Below, piece after piece: positions 20,480-26,440 of a stretch of 26,440 nt of DNA. Origin of the DNA: Clostridia bacterium (GTDB taxonomy: Bacteria > Bacillota > Clostridia > Oscillospirales > Butyricicoccaceae); the NCBI GenBank assembly GCA_900763355.1, contig CAAFJY010000156.1, forward strand, positions 1 to 26,440. The letters run 5' to 3'. Under the pieces are notes generated by a model. It was not told the origin of the DNA. It ran no database searches and worked only from the letters and a program-made list of their open reading frames with translations. Positions within the stretch are counted from its first letter, which is position 1. Every line of letters starts with the position of its first letter. A program made the translations under genes and the position numbers.

Positions 20480-21496
20480 ATGCCGGAAATCACCGAAGAA
20501 AAGAAAAAGATCGTCCTCAGCGGCATCCAGCCCTCGGGGAACCAGTTCACCCTGGGCAACTACATCGGGGCCATCCGCAACTGGGCCCAGATGCAGGACG
20601 AGTTCAACTGTATCTATATGGTGGCCAACGAGCATTCCATCACCGTGCGGCAGGAGCCGGCCAAGCTCCGGGAGAACACCTACCGCGCCCTGGCCAGCCT
20701 CCTGGCGGCGGGCATCGACCCTGAAAAGAGCATTGTCTTTATCCAGAGCCACGTCCCCGCCCACGCGGAGCTGGCCTGGATCCTGAGCTGCTATACCATG
20801 TTCGGCGAGCTGACCCGCATGACCCAGTTCAAGGACAAGTCCGCCAAAAATGCCGACAACATCAACGCCGGTCTGTTCACCTATCCGGTGCTCATGGCCG
20901 CCGACATTCTGCTGTACCAGGCCGATCTGGTCCCTGTGGGCGTGGACCAGAAGCAGCATGTGGAGATCGCCCGGGACATCGCCAACCGGTTCAACGGGGT
21001 CTATGGCAATACCTTTAAGCTGCCGGAGCCCTATATCCCCGCCATCGGGGCCAAGATCATGAGCCTGGCCGAGCCCGAGCGGAAAATGAGCAAGTCCGAC
21101 CCCAACGAAAACGCCAAGATCCTGGTGATGGACAAGCCGGAGGACATCCTGCGCAAGTTCAAGCGCGCCGTCACCGATTCCCAGGGCGAGGTCCGCAGGG
21201 GTCCCGACAAGCCCGGCATCAACAACCTCATCACCATCTACTGCGCCGCCACGGGCCAGACCCCCGAGCAGGTGGAGCAGGAGTTCCAGGGCAAGGGCTA
21301 CGGCGACTTCAAGACCGCCTGCGGCGAAGCCGTCATCGAGATGCTGCGCCCCTTCCGGGAGCAGGTGGAGGATCTGCTGAGAAACCGGGACTACCTGGAC
21401 CAGGTGGCCCGCTCCGGCGCCGAGCGCGCCGGGCATTTCGCCCAGCGCACCCTGACCAAGGCCCAGAAAAAGGTGGGCTTCGTCCTCCGTCCCTGA
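20480..21496 (+). CDS. trpS: Tryptophanyl-tRNA synthetase
   Basis: TrpRS charges tRNA-Trp. The 338-residue product is a normal bacterial class I enzyme. SGIQPSGNQFTLGNYIGA (14-31) holds the TxGNxxG form of the HIGH motif, and ERKMSKSDPN contains KMSKS (202-206). VLMAADILLYQADLVPVGVDQ in the middle fits the tryptophan pocket and dimer region. AAAGGAG (20464-20470) lies 9 nt before ATG 20480; in-frame starts further up fall in the promoter. It leads an operon with the wall-polymer genes tagO and mnaA, an unusual pairing. Confidence 0.96.
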   Translation: MPEITEEKKKIVLSGIQPSGNQFTLGNYIGAIRNWAQMQDEFNCIYMVANEHSITVRQEPAKLRENTYRALASLLAAGIDPEKSIVFIQSHVPAHAELAWILSCYTMFGELTRMTQFKDKSAKNADNINAGLFTYPVLMAADILLYQADLVPVGVDQKQHVEIARDIANRFNGVYGNTFKLPEPYIPAIGAKIMSLAEPERKMSKSDPNENAKILVMDKPEDILRKFKRAVTDSQGEVRRGPDKPGINNLITIYCAATGQTPEQVEQEFQGKGYGDFKTACGEAVIEMLRPFREQVEDLLRNRDYLDQVARSGAERAGHFAQRTLTKAQKKVGFVLRP

Positions 21497-21527
21497 GGGG
21501 CATCACAACACAGCAGGAGCAGATAAT

Positions 21528-22703
21528 ATGATCGACAACAGCCTGACGCTGACCAGCCTCTTCGCCTTTATCCTGGCGCTGGCGGTGGCCTTTGCCGCCA
21601 CCCCCGCGGTGAAGATGCTGGCCATCCGGATCAAAGCCGTGGATGTCCCCCGGGACAGCCGCCGAATGCACAAGACGCCTATCCCCCGACTGGGGGGACT
21701 GGCCATCTTTTTGGGATTTTTGGTGAGCATCCTCATCTTTGGCCGCACAGGGCCCCAGATGGCCGCCATTTTGGTGGGAGCCATCCTTCTGGTGGCCCTG
21801 GGGATGGTGGACGATGTGGTGGCCCTCAAGCCCGGGATCAAGTTCCTGGGGCAGATCGTGGCCGCCCTCATCCCCACGCTGGCGGGGGTGGTCATCACCC
21901 GGTTCACCAATCCCTTTTCCGCCGGGGGCTATTTTAATCTTGGAATTTTCTCCATCCCCGTGACTATCCTCTGGATCGTGGGGATCACCAACGCCGTCAA
22001 TTTCATCGACGGGCTGGACGGTCTGGCCTGCGGCGTGTCCGCCATCGCCACGGTGACCATGTTCGTCATCGCCGTCCTCTATTCCGAATATCAGATCGCT
22101 CTCATGATGGCGGCGCTGGCAGGGGCCTGCCTGGGCTTTCTGCCCTATAACATGAACCCCGCCAAGATCTTCATGGGGGACACCGGTTCCATGTTTTTGG
22201 GCTATATCCTGGCGGTGACCTCCATCCAGGGGCTCTTCAAGTTCTATGCGGTGATCTCCTTCGCCGTGCCCTTTATCCTCCTGGGTCTGCCGATCTTTGA
22301 CACGGCCTTTGCCATCATCCGCCGCCTGGCCCACGGGCAGAGCCCCCTCCAGGCCGACCGGGGGCACGTCCATCACCGGCTCATCGACCTGGGCTTTGAC
22401 CAGAAGCAGAGCGTGGCCATCCTCTATGCCTTCAGCGCCGTTTTGGGCCTGACGGCCGTTTTGCTGGCCACCACCAACGAGGCCAAGCTGGTCATCCTGG
22501 CCCTGGCGGTGCTCATCTGCTTCTTTTTGGGCATGAGCCTCATGACCATGGAAAAGCGCCACCAGAAGGAGGAGCAGGCCCGCCTGGACGAGCTCTGCCA
22601 CGAGCTGGAGGAAAAGGACGCCCGGGAAGCCGCCGTGGACGCGGCCAAGGACGCTTTTTCCGTCGAAACCGGCGAAACGGGCAAAAGGGAGGACAAGCAA
22701 TGA
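21528..22703 (+). CDS. tagO: Undecaprenyl-phosphate GlcNAc-1-phosphate transferase (TagO/WecA)
   Basis: TagO starts wall polymer synthesis by moving GlcNAc-1-phosphate to undecaprenyl phosphate in the membrane. The 391-residue product has about ten hydrophobic helices. The family motifs are all present: RRMHKTPIPRLGG (45-57), MVDDVVALKPGIKFLGQ with D95-D96 (93-109), NAVNFIDGLDG (155-165), GDTGS (217-221) and the carbohydrate-recognition HVHHR (280-284). After the last helix comes a charged tail of about 50 residues (342-391), rich in E, K and A and likely helical or coiled coil in the cytoplasm, longer than I expect for TagO. The start at 21528 is 31 nt after trpS; the stop overlaps mnaA as ATGA. 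Confidence 0.94.
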   Translation: MIDNSLTLTSLFAFILALAVAFAATPAVKMLAIRIKAVDVPRDSRRMHKTPIPRLGGLAIFLGFLVSILIFGRTGPQMAAILVGAILLVALGMVDDVVALKPGIKFLGQIVAALIPTLAGVVITRFTNPFSAGGYFNLGIFSIPVTILWIVGITNAVNFIDGLDGLACGVSAIATVTMFVIAVLYSEYQIALMMAALAGACLGFLPYNMNPAKIFMGDTGSMFLGYILAVTSIQGLFKFYAVISFAVPFILLGLPIFDTAFAIIRRLAHGQSPLQADRGHVHHRLIDLGFDQKQSVAILYAFSAVLGLTAVLLATTNEAKLVILALAVLICFFLGMSLMTMEKRHQKEEQARLDELCHELEEKDAREAAVDAAKDAFSVETGETGKREDKQ

Positions 22704-23848
22704 AAAAAAAGGTCATGAGCGTCTTCGGCACCCGGCCGGAGGCCAACAAAATGTGCCCTCTGGTGCGGGAGCTGGCCGGGCGGGAGGAGCTGGAATCCAT
22801 CGTCTGTGTCACCGCCCAGCACCGGGAGATGCTGGACCAGATGCTGGCGGCCTTTGACGTCCACCCCCAATATGATCTCAACATCATGGAGCAGCGGCAG
22901 ACCCTCTCGGGCATCACCAGCCGCGCTCTCATGGGGCTGGAAGGGGTTTTGCAGGAGGTCCGGCCCGACATCGTCCTGGTCCACGGGGACACCACCACCA
23001 CCTTCACCGCCGCTCTGGCCGCCTTTTACAACCATGTGCCCATCGGCCATGTGGAAGCCGGTCTGCGGAGTTTTGACCTGCAGTCCCCCTTCCCGGAGGA
23101 GGCCAACCGCCGCCTGGTGGGCGTTCTCGCCGACGTGCATTTTGCCCCCACGGGGAACAATGCCCAGAATCTCCGGCGGGAGGGGGTCCAGGCCCCGGTG
23201 TTCATCACCGGCAACACCGCCATCGACGCCCTGCGCTTCACCGTGCGGGAGGATTATGCCTTTGAGGAGCCCGATCTTCGCACCCTGGATCTTTCCCGCC
23301 GCATCATCACCGTGACGGCCCACCGCCGGGAAAACTACGGCGAGCCCATGGAGCACATCATGGCCGCCCTGGCCCGCATCGCCCGGGCCCACCCGGAGGT
23401 GCAGCTGGTCTATCCCGTCCATCTCAGCCCCTATGTGCAGGAGGTGGCCCACCGGCACCTGGACGGCATTTCCAACGTCCTGCTGACCCGGCCCCTGGGG
23501 GTGCTGGATATGCACAACCTGATGGCCCGGTCCCACCTGGTGATGACCGACTCCGGCGGTCTGCAGGAGGAGGCGCCCGCCCTGGGCAAGCCCGTCCTGG
23601 TCCTCCGCCGGGAGACCGAGCGGCCCGAAGCCGTGGCCGCCGGCACCGTCCGGGTCATCGGCACCGAGGAAGAGACCATCGTGGCTCAGGCTCAGGCCCT
23701 CCTCACCGACGGGGCGGTCTATCACGCCATGGCCCATGCCGTCAACCCCTATGGCGACGGCGAGGCATGCCGCCGCATCGCCGACGATCTGCTCTATTAT
23801 TTCGGCCTGCGGCCCGCTCCGGCGGAGGATTTCTCCGCCGCCCGCTGA
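22700..23848 (+). CDS. mnaA: UDP-N-acetylglucosamine 2-epimerase (non-hydrolysing)
   Basis: MnaA/WecB interconverts UDP-GlcNAc and UDP-ManNAc, giving the donor used by TagA. The 382-residue product has the full family set: FGTRPEA (9-15), TAQHREMLDQ (38-47), HGDTTTT with D97, HVEAGLRS with E119 (117-124), FPEEANR with E133 (131-137), TAHRRENYG, and DSGGLQEEAPALGKPVLVLR followed by TERPEAV. The three acidic residues match D95, E117 and E131 of E. coli WecB. One small change is N16 where I is usual (PEAIKM). It overlaps tagO as ATGA. Together with tagO and the distant tagA it completes the linkage-unit pathway. Confidence 0.95.
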   Translation: MKKKVMSVFGTRPEANKMCPLVRELAGREELESIVCVTAQHREMLDQMLAAFDVHPQYDLNIMEQRQTLSGITSRALMGLEGVLQEVRPDIVLVHGDTTTTFTAALAAFYNHVPIGHVEAGLRSFDLQSPFPEEANRRLVGVLADVHFAPTGNNAQNLRREGVQAPVFITGNTAIDALRFTVREDYAFEEPDLRTLDLSRRIITVTAHRRENYGEPMEHIMAALARIARAHPEVQLVYPVHLSPYVQEVAHRHLDGISNVLLTRPLGVLDMHNLMARSHLVMTDSGGLQEEAPALGKPVLVLRRETERPEAVAAGTVRVIGTEEETIVAQAQALLTDGAVYHAMAHAVNPYGDGEACRRIADDLLYYFGLRPAPAEDFSAAR

Positions 23849-23851
23849 GCG

Positions 23852-24610
23852 ATGAAAAAGAAAAGCACCGCGGCCTTTTTTGCCGCCCTGGCCGTGTTGG
23901 CCGTGGGGATTTTGGCCAGCATTTTTCTCACCTTTCCCACCCGGGATCAGGATGCCTATACCATCACCCTCCCGGGGAAGGGCTCGGCCAACATCGACAT
24001 CACCCACGAGATCGACACCGCCAACCGCACCCGTGTCCAGGCGGTGACCATCGACAAAAGCACCATCCAGAGCGTGGTGGCTGCCCTGGCCCGGCCGGAG
24101 GAATACACTGCCCGCTACCGGGTGACCTATGCCTGGCGGGACAGCGAGACTGTCTTTTTCGGCGAAAGCCGCCGCATGGGCGAGCTGGCCCGGGACCTTT
24201 GGTTGGATGACACCGAGACCATCCTCCGCCAGGCGCTGGTGACCCGCCGCTGGGTCTATGTCTGGGAGGAGGGCGGCGACTATGCCCGGTTTGCCAAGGG
24301 GAATCAAGACGCGGACCTTTACAGCGGTCTGCCCTCCTGGGAGGACCTGCTCACCCTGGATCCCGCCCTCGTCCAGTCCGGGGGGACCCAGGAGGTGGAC
24401 GGCCATCTCTGTCTCACCGCCGTCACCCGGGATGCCGTCACCGGGGAGGAGCTCCACTGGTACATCCTGGCGGACAACGGCCTTCTCCTCCTGCAGGAGG
24501 GGTATCAGGAGGGCGCGCTGACCTACCGCGCCGCTCTCACGGATATGAGCCTGGGAGCCCCGGAAAGCGGCAGCTTCCTGCTGCCTGACGGTTCGGCTCC
24601 GGAGACCTAA
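23852..24610 (+). CDS. Uncharacterised anchored extracytoplasmic protein, LolA-like style
   Basis: I do not recognise a named family in this 252-residue protein. A basic start and a hydrophobic stretch (about 7-28) with no lipobox cysteine suggest a signal anchor or secreted protein. The rest alternates short strands: TITLPGKGSANIDITHEID, YTARYRVTYAWRDSETVFFGESRR, TRRWVYVWEEGGDYARFAKG and EELHWYILADNGLLLLQEGY. The pattern of reporting a value, evaluating it and a conversion-like VTGEELHWYILAD resembles the half-barrel of LolA, RseB or LppX type, but this is only a fold guess. It begins 3 nt after mnaA with no separate ribosome site visible beyond the mnaA end, so it is coupled to the wall-polymer operon. 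A role in envelope sensing or lipid carriage is speculation. Confidence 0.7.
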   Translation: MKKKSTAAFFAALAVLAVGILASIFLTFPTRDQDAYTITLPGKGSANIDITHEIDTANRTRVQAVTIDKSTIQSVVAALARPEEYTARYRVTYAWRDSETVFFGESRRMGELARDLWLDDTETILRQALVTRRWVYVWEEGGDYARFAKGNQDADLYSGLPSWEDLLTLDPALVQSGGTQEVDGHLCLTAVTRDAVTGEELHWYILADNGLLLLQEGYQEGALTYRAALTDMSLGAPESGSFLLPDGSAPET

Positions 24611-24616
24611 ACCCAC

Positions 24617-24650
24617 AAAAGCGCCGCAGGGAAGCCCCTGCGGCGCTTTT
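24617..24650. terminator. Strong bidirectional terminator between convergent operons
   Basis: A perfect 15-bp stem pairs 24617-24631 with 24636-24650 around AAGC. GCGCCGCAGGG forms the core, with AAAA/TTTT ends on both strands. It ends the trpS operon and may also serve the minus-strand operon stopping at 24669. Confidence 0.9.
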
Positions 24651-24668
24651 CAAAAGGGAAGATACCGG

Positions 24669-25028
24669 TCAAAAGCCAAGGAGCAGCAGCACCCCGACGA
24701 TGAGCAGCGTGTCGCTGATGTTTTCGCTGTCGTCCGACACCAGGAAATACACCATCACCAGAAGGAGAATGGTGTCGGCGTTGAACTCCGGGAGCTTGAT
24801 GTTCCCGCCGAAGAGGCTTTTCAGCCCGCCCAGCCCCTTGCTGCCGCTTTCGGCGGGGAGGGCTGTGTTCTCCACCGGCTCAAAGACCGGGGCGCTCCCG
24901 CTGTCCCCGGCCCCGTTGTCTGCCGGGAAGGGGGCAGGCTCCGGACCCTTGGCGGCTTCCGGACGCACCGGCTCCGCCGAGGGCTCCGGCGGGTCGGGCC
25001 ACGCCCCGGATATGTAGCGGTTGTACAT
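24669..25028 (-). CDS. Small Pro-rich protein with hydrophobic acidic C-terminal motif, unknown
   Basis: I do not recognise this 119-residue protein. Residues 11-60 are rich in P, E and A and probably disordered. A Gly-rich link (65-76) leads to the C-terminal region, where two hydrophobic stretches (86-97, TILLLVMVYFLV, and 106-119, DTLLIVGVLLLLGF) flank an acidic SDDSENISD turn. I have the impression of similar leucine-rich and acidic endings in small sporulation-linked proteins of Clostridia, but cannot name one. GGGAGG precedes the ATG, 3 nt after the upstream gene's stop, so it is the third gene of a tight cluster. The stop at 24669 faces the strong terminator. Confidence 0.68.
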   Translation of the reverse strand: MYNRYISGAWPDPPEPSAEPVRPEAAKGPEPAPFPADNGAGDSGSAPVFEPVENTALPAESGSKGLGGLKSLFGGNIKLPEFNADTILLLVMVYFLVSDDSENISDTLLIVGVLLLLGF

Positions 25029-25031
25029 GGG

Positions 25032-25526
25032 CTACCTCCCTAGCAGATGCATGGCCGAAGCGGCGGCCTTGGTGAGATTGGCCATCCGGACGGCCCGGTC
25101 GATGCTCCCGGCCCGCCCCTCCCGGAGATAGGGCCGCATGGCCCGGAGGAGATCGAGCCGCTGATGGTCCACCAGATCCTCCTTGCCCGAGAGGGCCCCC
25201 ATGAGCTGGGGCAGCGCCTGGAGCAGGGGAGAGGTGGGCAGCTCCGGCATGGCAGAGCTGATATTCTGCGTGGACTGTAAAGGATTTCCGCTTTCCTCCC
25301 CACTGGTGGCCTGCCGGGCCAGGAGAGAGGACAGCAGCTGGGTGAGATCGCCCTCGCCGCCGCTCTCCTTTTCCTCCGGGGCCGGGGCTGGGGCCGGGGA
25401 GGGGCTTTCTCGCTCCGGATGGACGCTGTCCCGCTGAGCCAGGATCGCTTTTGCAGCGTCCAGGACCTTTTGCTGGCTCTCCTGGTCCGAGATCAGTTGG
25501 TTCAGACGCGCATCCAGATCGGCCAT
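25032..25526 (-). CDS. Helical small protein, second gene of the unknown operon
   Basis: This 164-residue protein has no recognised family. The N-terminus (1-32, DLDARLNQLISDQESQQKV) is helical. A Pro/Ala/Glu linker (about 38-58, with SPSPAPAPAPEE) follows. The C-terminal half ends in RLDLLRAMRPYLREGRAGSIDRAVR, read at 123-147, then MANLTKAAASAMHLLG. The LLRAxRPYLxxxRxxxIDRAxR pattern looks like one I recall from hypothetical proteins of Oscillospiraceae. No signal peptide or membrane helix is visible. GGGAG lies about 8 nt before the ATG, inside the end of the preceding gene; the gap to that gene is 3 nt. It stops 3 nt before the next gene. Confidence 0.72.
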   Translation of the reverse strand: MADLDARLNQLISDQESQQKVLDAAKAILAQRDSVHPERESPSPAPAPAPEEKESGGEGDLTQLLSSLLARQATSGEESGNPLQSTQNISSAMPELPTSPLLQALPQLMGALSGKEDLVDHQRLDLLRAMRPYLREGRAGSIDRAVRMANLTKAAASAMHLLGR

Positions 25527-25529
25527 GGG

Positions 25530-25811
25530 TCAGACTCCCATGACCTCGATGGCCTTGGCGGCCAGGGCTGCGCCGTCCTTGGAGCTCAGCAGGTTTTGCA
25601 GCAGCACTCTCCCGGGATCCCGGGGCGCGCCCCGGGCGGCAGCCGCAGCCTCCTTCAGGGCGTCTCCGCCGCTCCCCGCCAGCATATCAATGAACTGGCG
25701 GCCCGATTCCCGGTTCATGGCGGCATTGTATTTGTCCAGGCCCTTGATGAGCTTGAGCCCCTGGGGGGAGCTCATCATCGACCGGGCAGCGTTCTCGATT
25801 TCTCCAGGCAT
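25530..25811 (-). CDS. 93-residue helical protein, first gene of the unknown operon
   Basis: The product is small, soluble and all-helical, with no known family. SSPQGLKLIKGLDKYNAAMN (14-33) begins it, and GDALKEAAAAAR and LLSSKDGAALAAKAIEVMGV close it. ATG at 25811 is chosen because AGGAGGA is about 6 nt upstream and because the promoter lies just before it; a longer frame reaching 25922 would run through the promoter and into the divergent phosphodiesterase gene. It opens a three-gene unit with 3-nt gaps, so the proteins are made together and probably act together. Confidence 0.7.
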   Translation of the reverse strand: MPGEIENAARSMMSSPQGLKLIKGLDKYNAAMNRESGRQFIDMLAGSGGDALKEAAAAARGAPRDPGRVLLQNLLSSKDGAALAAKAIEVMGV

Positions 25812-25822
25812 GGTCGTTCCTC

Positions 25823-25836
25823 CTATCGTGTGATAG
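25823..25836. repeat. Short perfect inverted repeat in the divergent gap
   Basis: CTATC (25823-25827) and GATAG (25832-25836) flank GTGT. It overlaps the likely start region of the minus-strand operon. It is short enough to be chance, but the position suits an operator. Confidence 0.3.
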
Positions 25837-25839
25837 TAC

Positions 25840-25868
25840 AATATATGTCCCGACCGGCCGGATGTGAC
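25840..25868 (-). promoter_or_regulatory. Promoter of the three-gene unknown operon, sigma-A-like or sporulation-like
   Basis: On the minus strand GTCACA (25868-25863) is 17 nt from TATATT (25845-25840), a fair sigma-A match (4/6 and 5/6). The same place also fits mother-cell sigma-K style boxes: AC in TCACA, 16 nt, then CATATATTG near CATANNNTA. Which one is used cannot be told. Confidence 0.45.
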
Positions 25869-25887
25869 GAAAGAAAGGGGTCCTTTG

Positions 25888-26361
25888 ATGAAAATTTGTG
25901 TGTGCTCCGACTCCCACGGCAACGCCTATGGCCTGCAGACCATGGCCGACCGGGAAAAGCCTGACCTGATCTGGTTTTTGGGGGACGGGGAGCGGGACTG
26001 GACGGAGGTCACCCTGCCCCAGAGCCTGCCCTTTGCGGCGGTGTGCGGCAACTGCGACCTGTTTTCCCTGGAGCCGCCGGTGCGGGAGTTCCCCTATCTG
26101 GGTCACCGGATCCTGCTGACCCACGGCCACCGCTTTGGGGTGAAGGACGGGCTGGAGGGACTGTTGGCCCTGGCAGGGGAGCGGGGGCTGGACCTGATCT
26201 GCTTCGGCCATACCCATCAGCCCCTGATCCACCGGGAAAAGGGCTGTCTCTTCCTCAACCCCGGGAGCATGGGCTATGGAAGCGAGCGCTATGCCATCCT
26301 CACCCTGGAAGCGGGCGTTCCGCCCCAGGCCCGACTGTGCCGTCTGTCCGACGGGGATTGA
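25888..26361 (+). CDS. YfcE/MJ0936-type metallophosphodiesterase
   Basis: The 157-residue protein is a small calcineurin-like phosphoesterase. The metal-binding blocks are all present: SDSHGN with D8 and H10 (7-12), LGDGERD with D33 (31-37), GNCD with N55 (54-57), LLTHGHRFG with H79 and H81 (76-84), and FGHTHQP (106-112). Family members hydrolyse phosphodiesters with Mn2+; the natural substrate is usually unknown. AAAGGGG (25874-25880) is 7 nt before ATG 25888; an in-frame start at 25864 has no site. No clear promoter is seen in the 76-nt gap to the divergent operon. Confidence 0.92.
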   Translation: MKICVCSDSHGNAYGLQTMADREKPDLIWFLGDGERDWTEVTLPQSLPFAAVCGNCDLFSLEPPVREFPYLGHRILLTHGHRFGVKDGLEGLLALAGERGLDLICFGHTHQPLIHREKGCLFLNPGSMGYGSERYAILTLEAGVPPQARLCRLSDGD

Positions 26362-26440
26362 TTTTCCCGGGAAAAGGGGAAAAGGCCCCAAACCTTCGCC
26401 TTTTTCCCGAAAAAAGAAGGAAATAACACGAAACATGCCC
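26362..26440. other. Non-coding end of the window
   Basis: CGGGAAAAGG and CCTTTTTCCCG could pair imperfectly (about 26368-26409), but no T-run follows, so it is not a clear terminator. An ATG at 26435 follows GAAGG by 14 nt and may start a gene beyond the window; this cannot be decided. Confidence 0.4.

Noticed and set aside
22424..24616. 730-residue open frame on the minus strand
   Set aside because: Antisense to tagO, mnaA and the anchored protein. It crosses three coupled genes and shows no domain.
1..26440. CRISPR arrays, insertion sequences, prophage, tRNA or rRNA genes
   Set aside because: No regularly spaced repeats, transposase or integrase motifs, or tRNA-like folds were seen by eye; a tRNAscan or repeat search was not possible.

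Overview
The window reads as chromosome from a GC-rich, endospore-forming Firmicute of the gut Oscillospiraceae type (relatives of Flavonifractor, Lawsonibacter or Oscillibacter). This lineage call is an inference. It rests on GC-rich coding DNA with strong AGGAGG ribosome sites, a YpeB germination protein and a SleB-type cell wall hydrolase, a TagO/MnaA/TagA linkage-unit set, an HinT-ComEC-HolA block, ThyX in place of ThyA, and several small proteins of a style I associate with Clostridia. No taxonomic marker such as 16S rRNA is present. I see no tRNA, rRNA, CRISPR array, transposase, integrase or phage gene, and no classical transcription regulator.

Layout. Positions 1-260 hold the terminator of an upstream gene, a run of four stem-loops of unknown nature, and a sigma-A-like promoter. 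Positions 261-2330 carry a wobble-uridine tRNA methyltransferase (mnmM), a flavodoxin-fold oxidoreductase and an uncharacterised HELIH protein, closed by a terminator. On the minus strand follow a SleB-like hydrolase with two copper-amine-oxidase-type repeats (2387-3187) and endonuclease III (3400-4056). The nth promoter is interlocked with the divergent promoter of a CPBP membrane protease (4213-5037).

From about 5147 to 18925 every gene is on the plus strand and tightly packed, often with ATGA overlaps. The order is tagA, thyX, tmk, a GNAT acetyltransferase, 5-formyl-THF cyclo-ligase, a second CPBP protease, mltG and a U32 protein. Then, behind its own promoter, come alaS, hinT, comEC, holA and an RNase M5-like Toprim protein. 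This joins dTMP synthesis and phosphorylation, folate recovery, cell-wall synthesis, tRNA charging and modification, and DNA replication. A long hairpin terminator separates it from the convergent ypeB (19000-20307).

A second plus-strand unit has trpS, tagO, mnaA and an anchored extracytoplasmic protein (20480-24610), ending in a strong terminator. TagO, MnaA and TagA together can make the GlcNAc-ManNAc lipid-linked unit that starts wall teichoic acid or a similar wall polymer. Facing it on the minus strand is a three-gene cluster of small proteins I cannot assign (25811 down to 24669). Last is a YfcE-type phosphodiesterase (25888-26361).

Most of the window is housekeeping. The best candidates for something undescribed are the three-small-protein operon with a sporulation-like promoter, the ComEC whose nuclease-like domain has lost its metal ligands, the RNase M5-like protein beside holA, the HELIH protein, and the stem-loop cluster at 61-184. 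None of these is proven here to be a new system.
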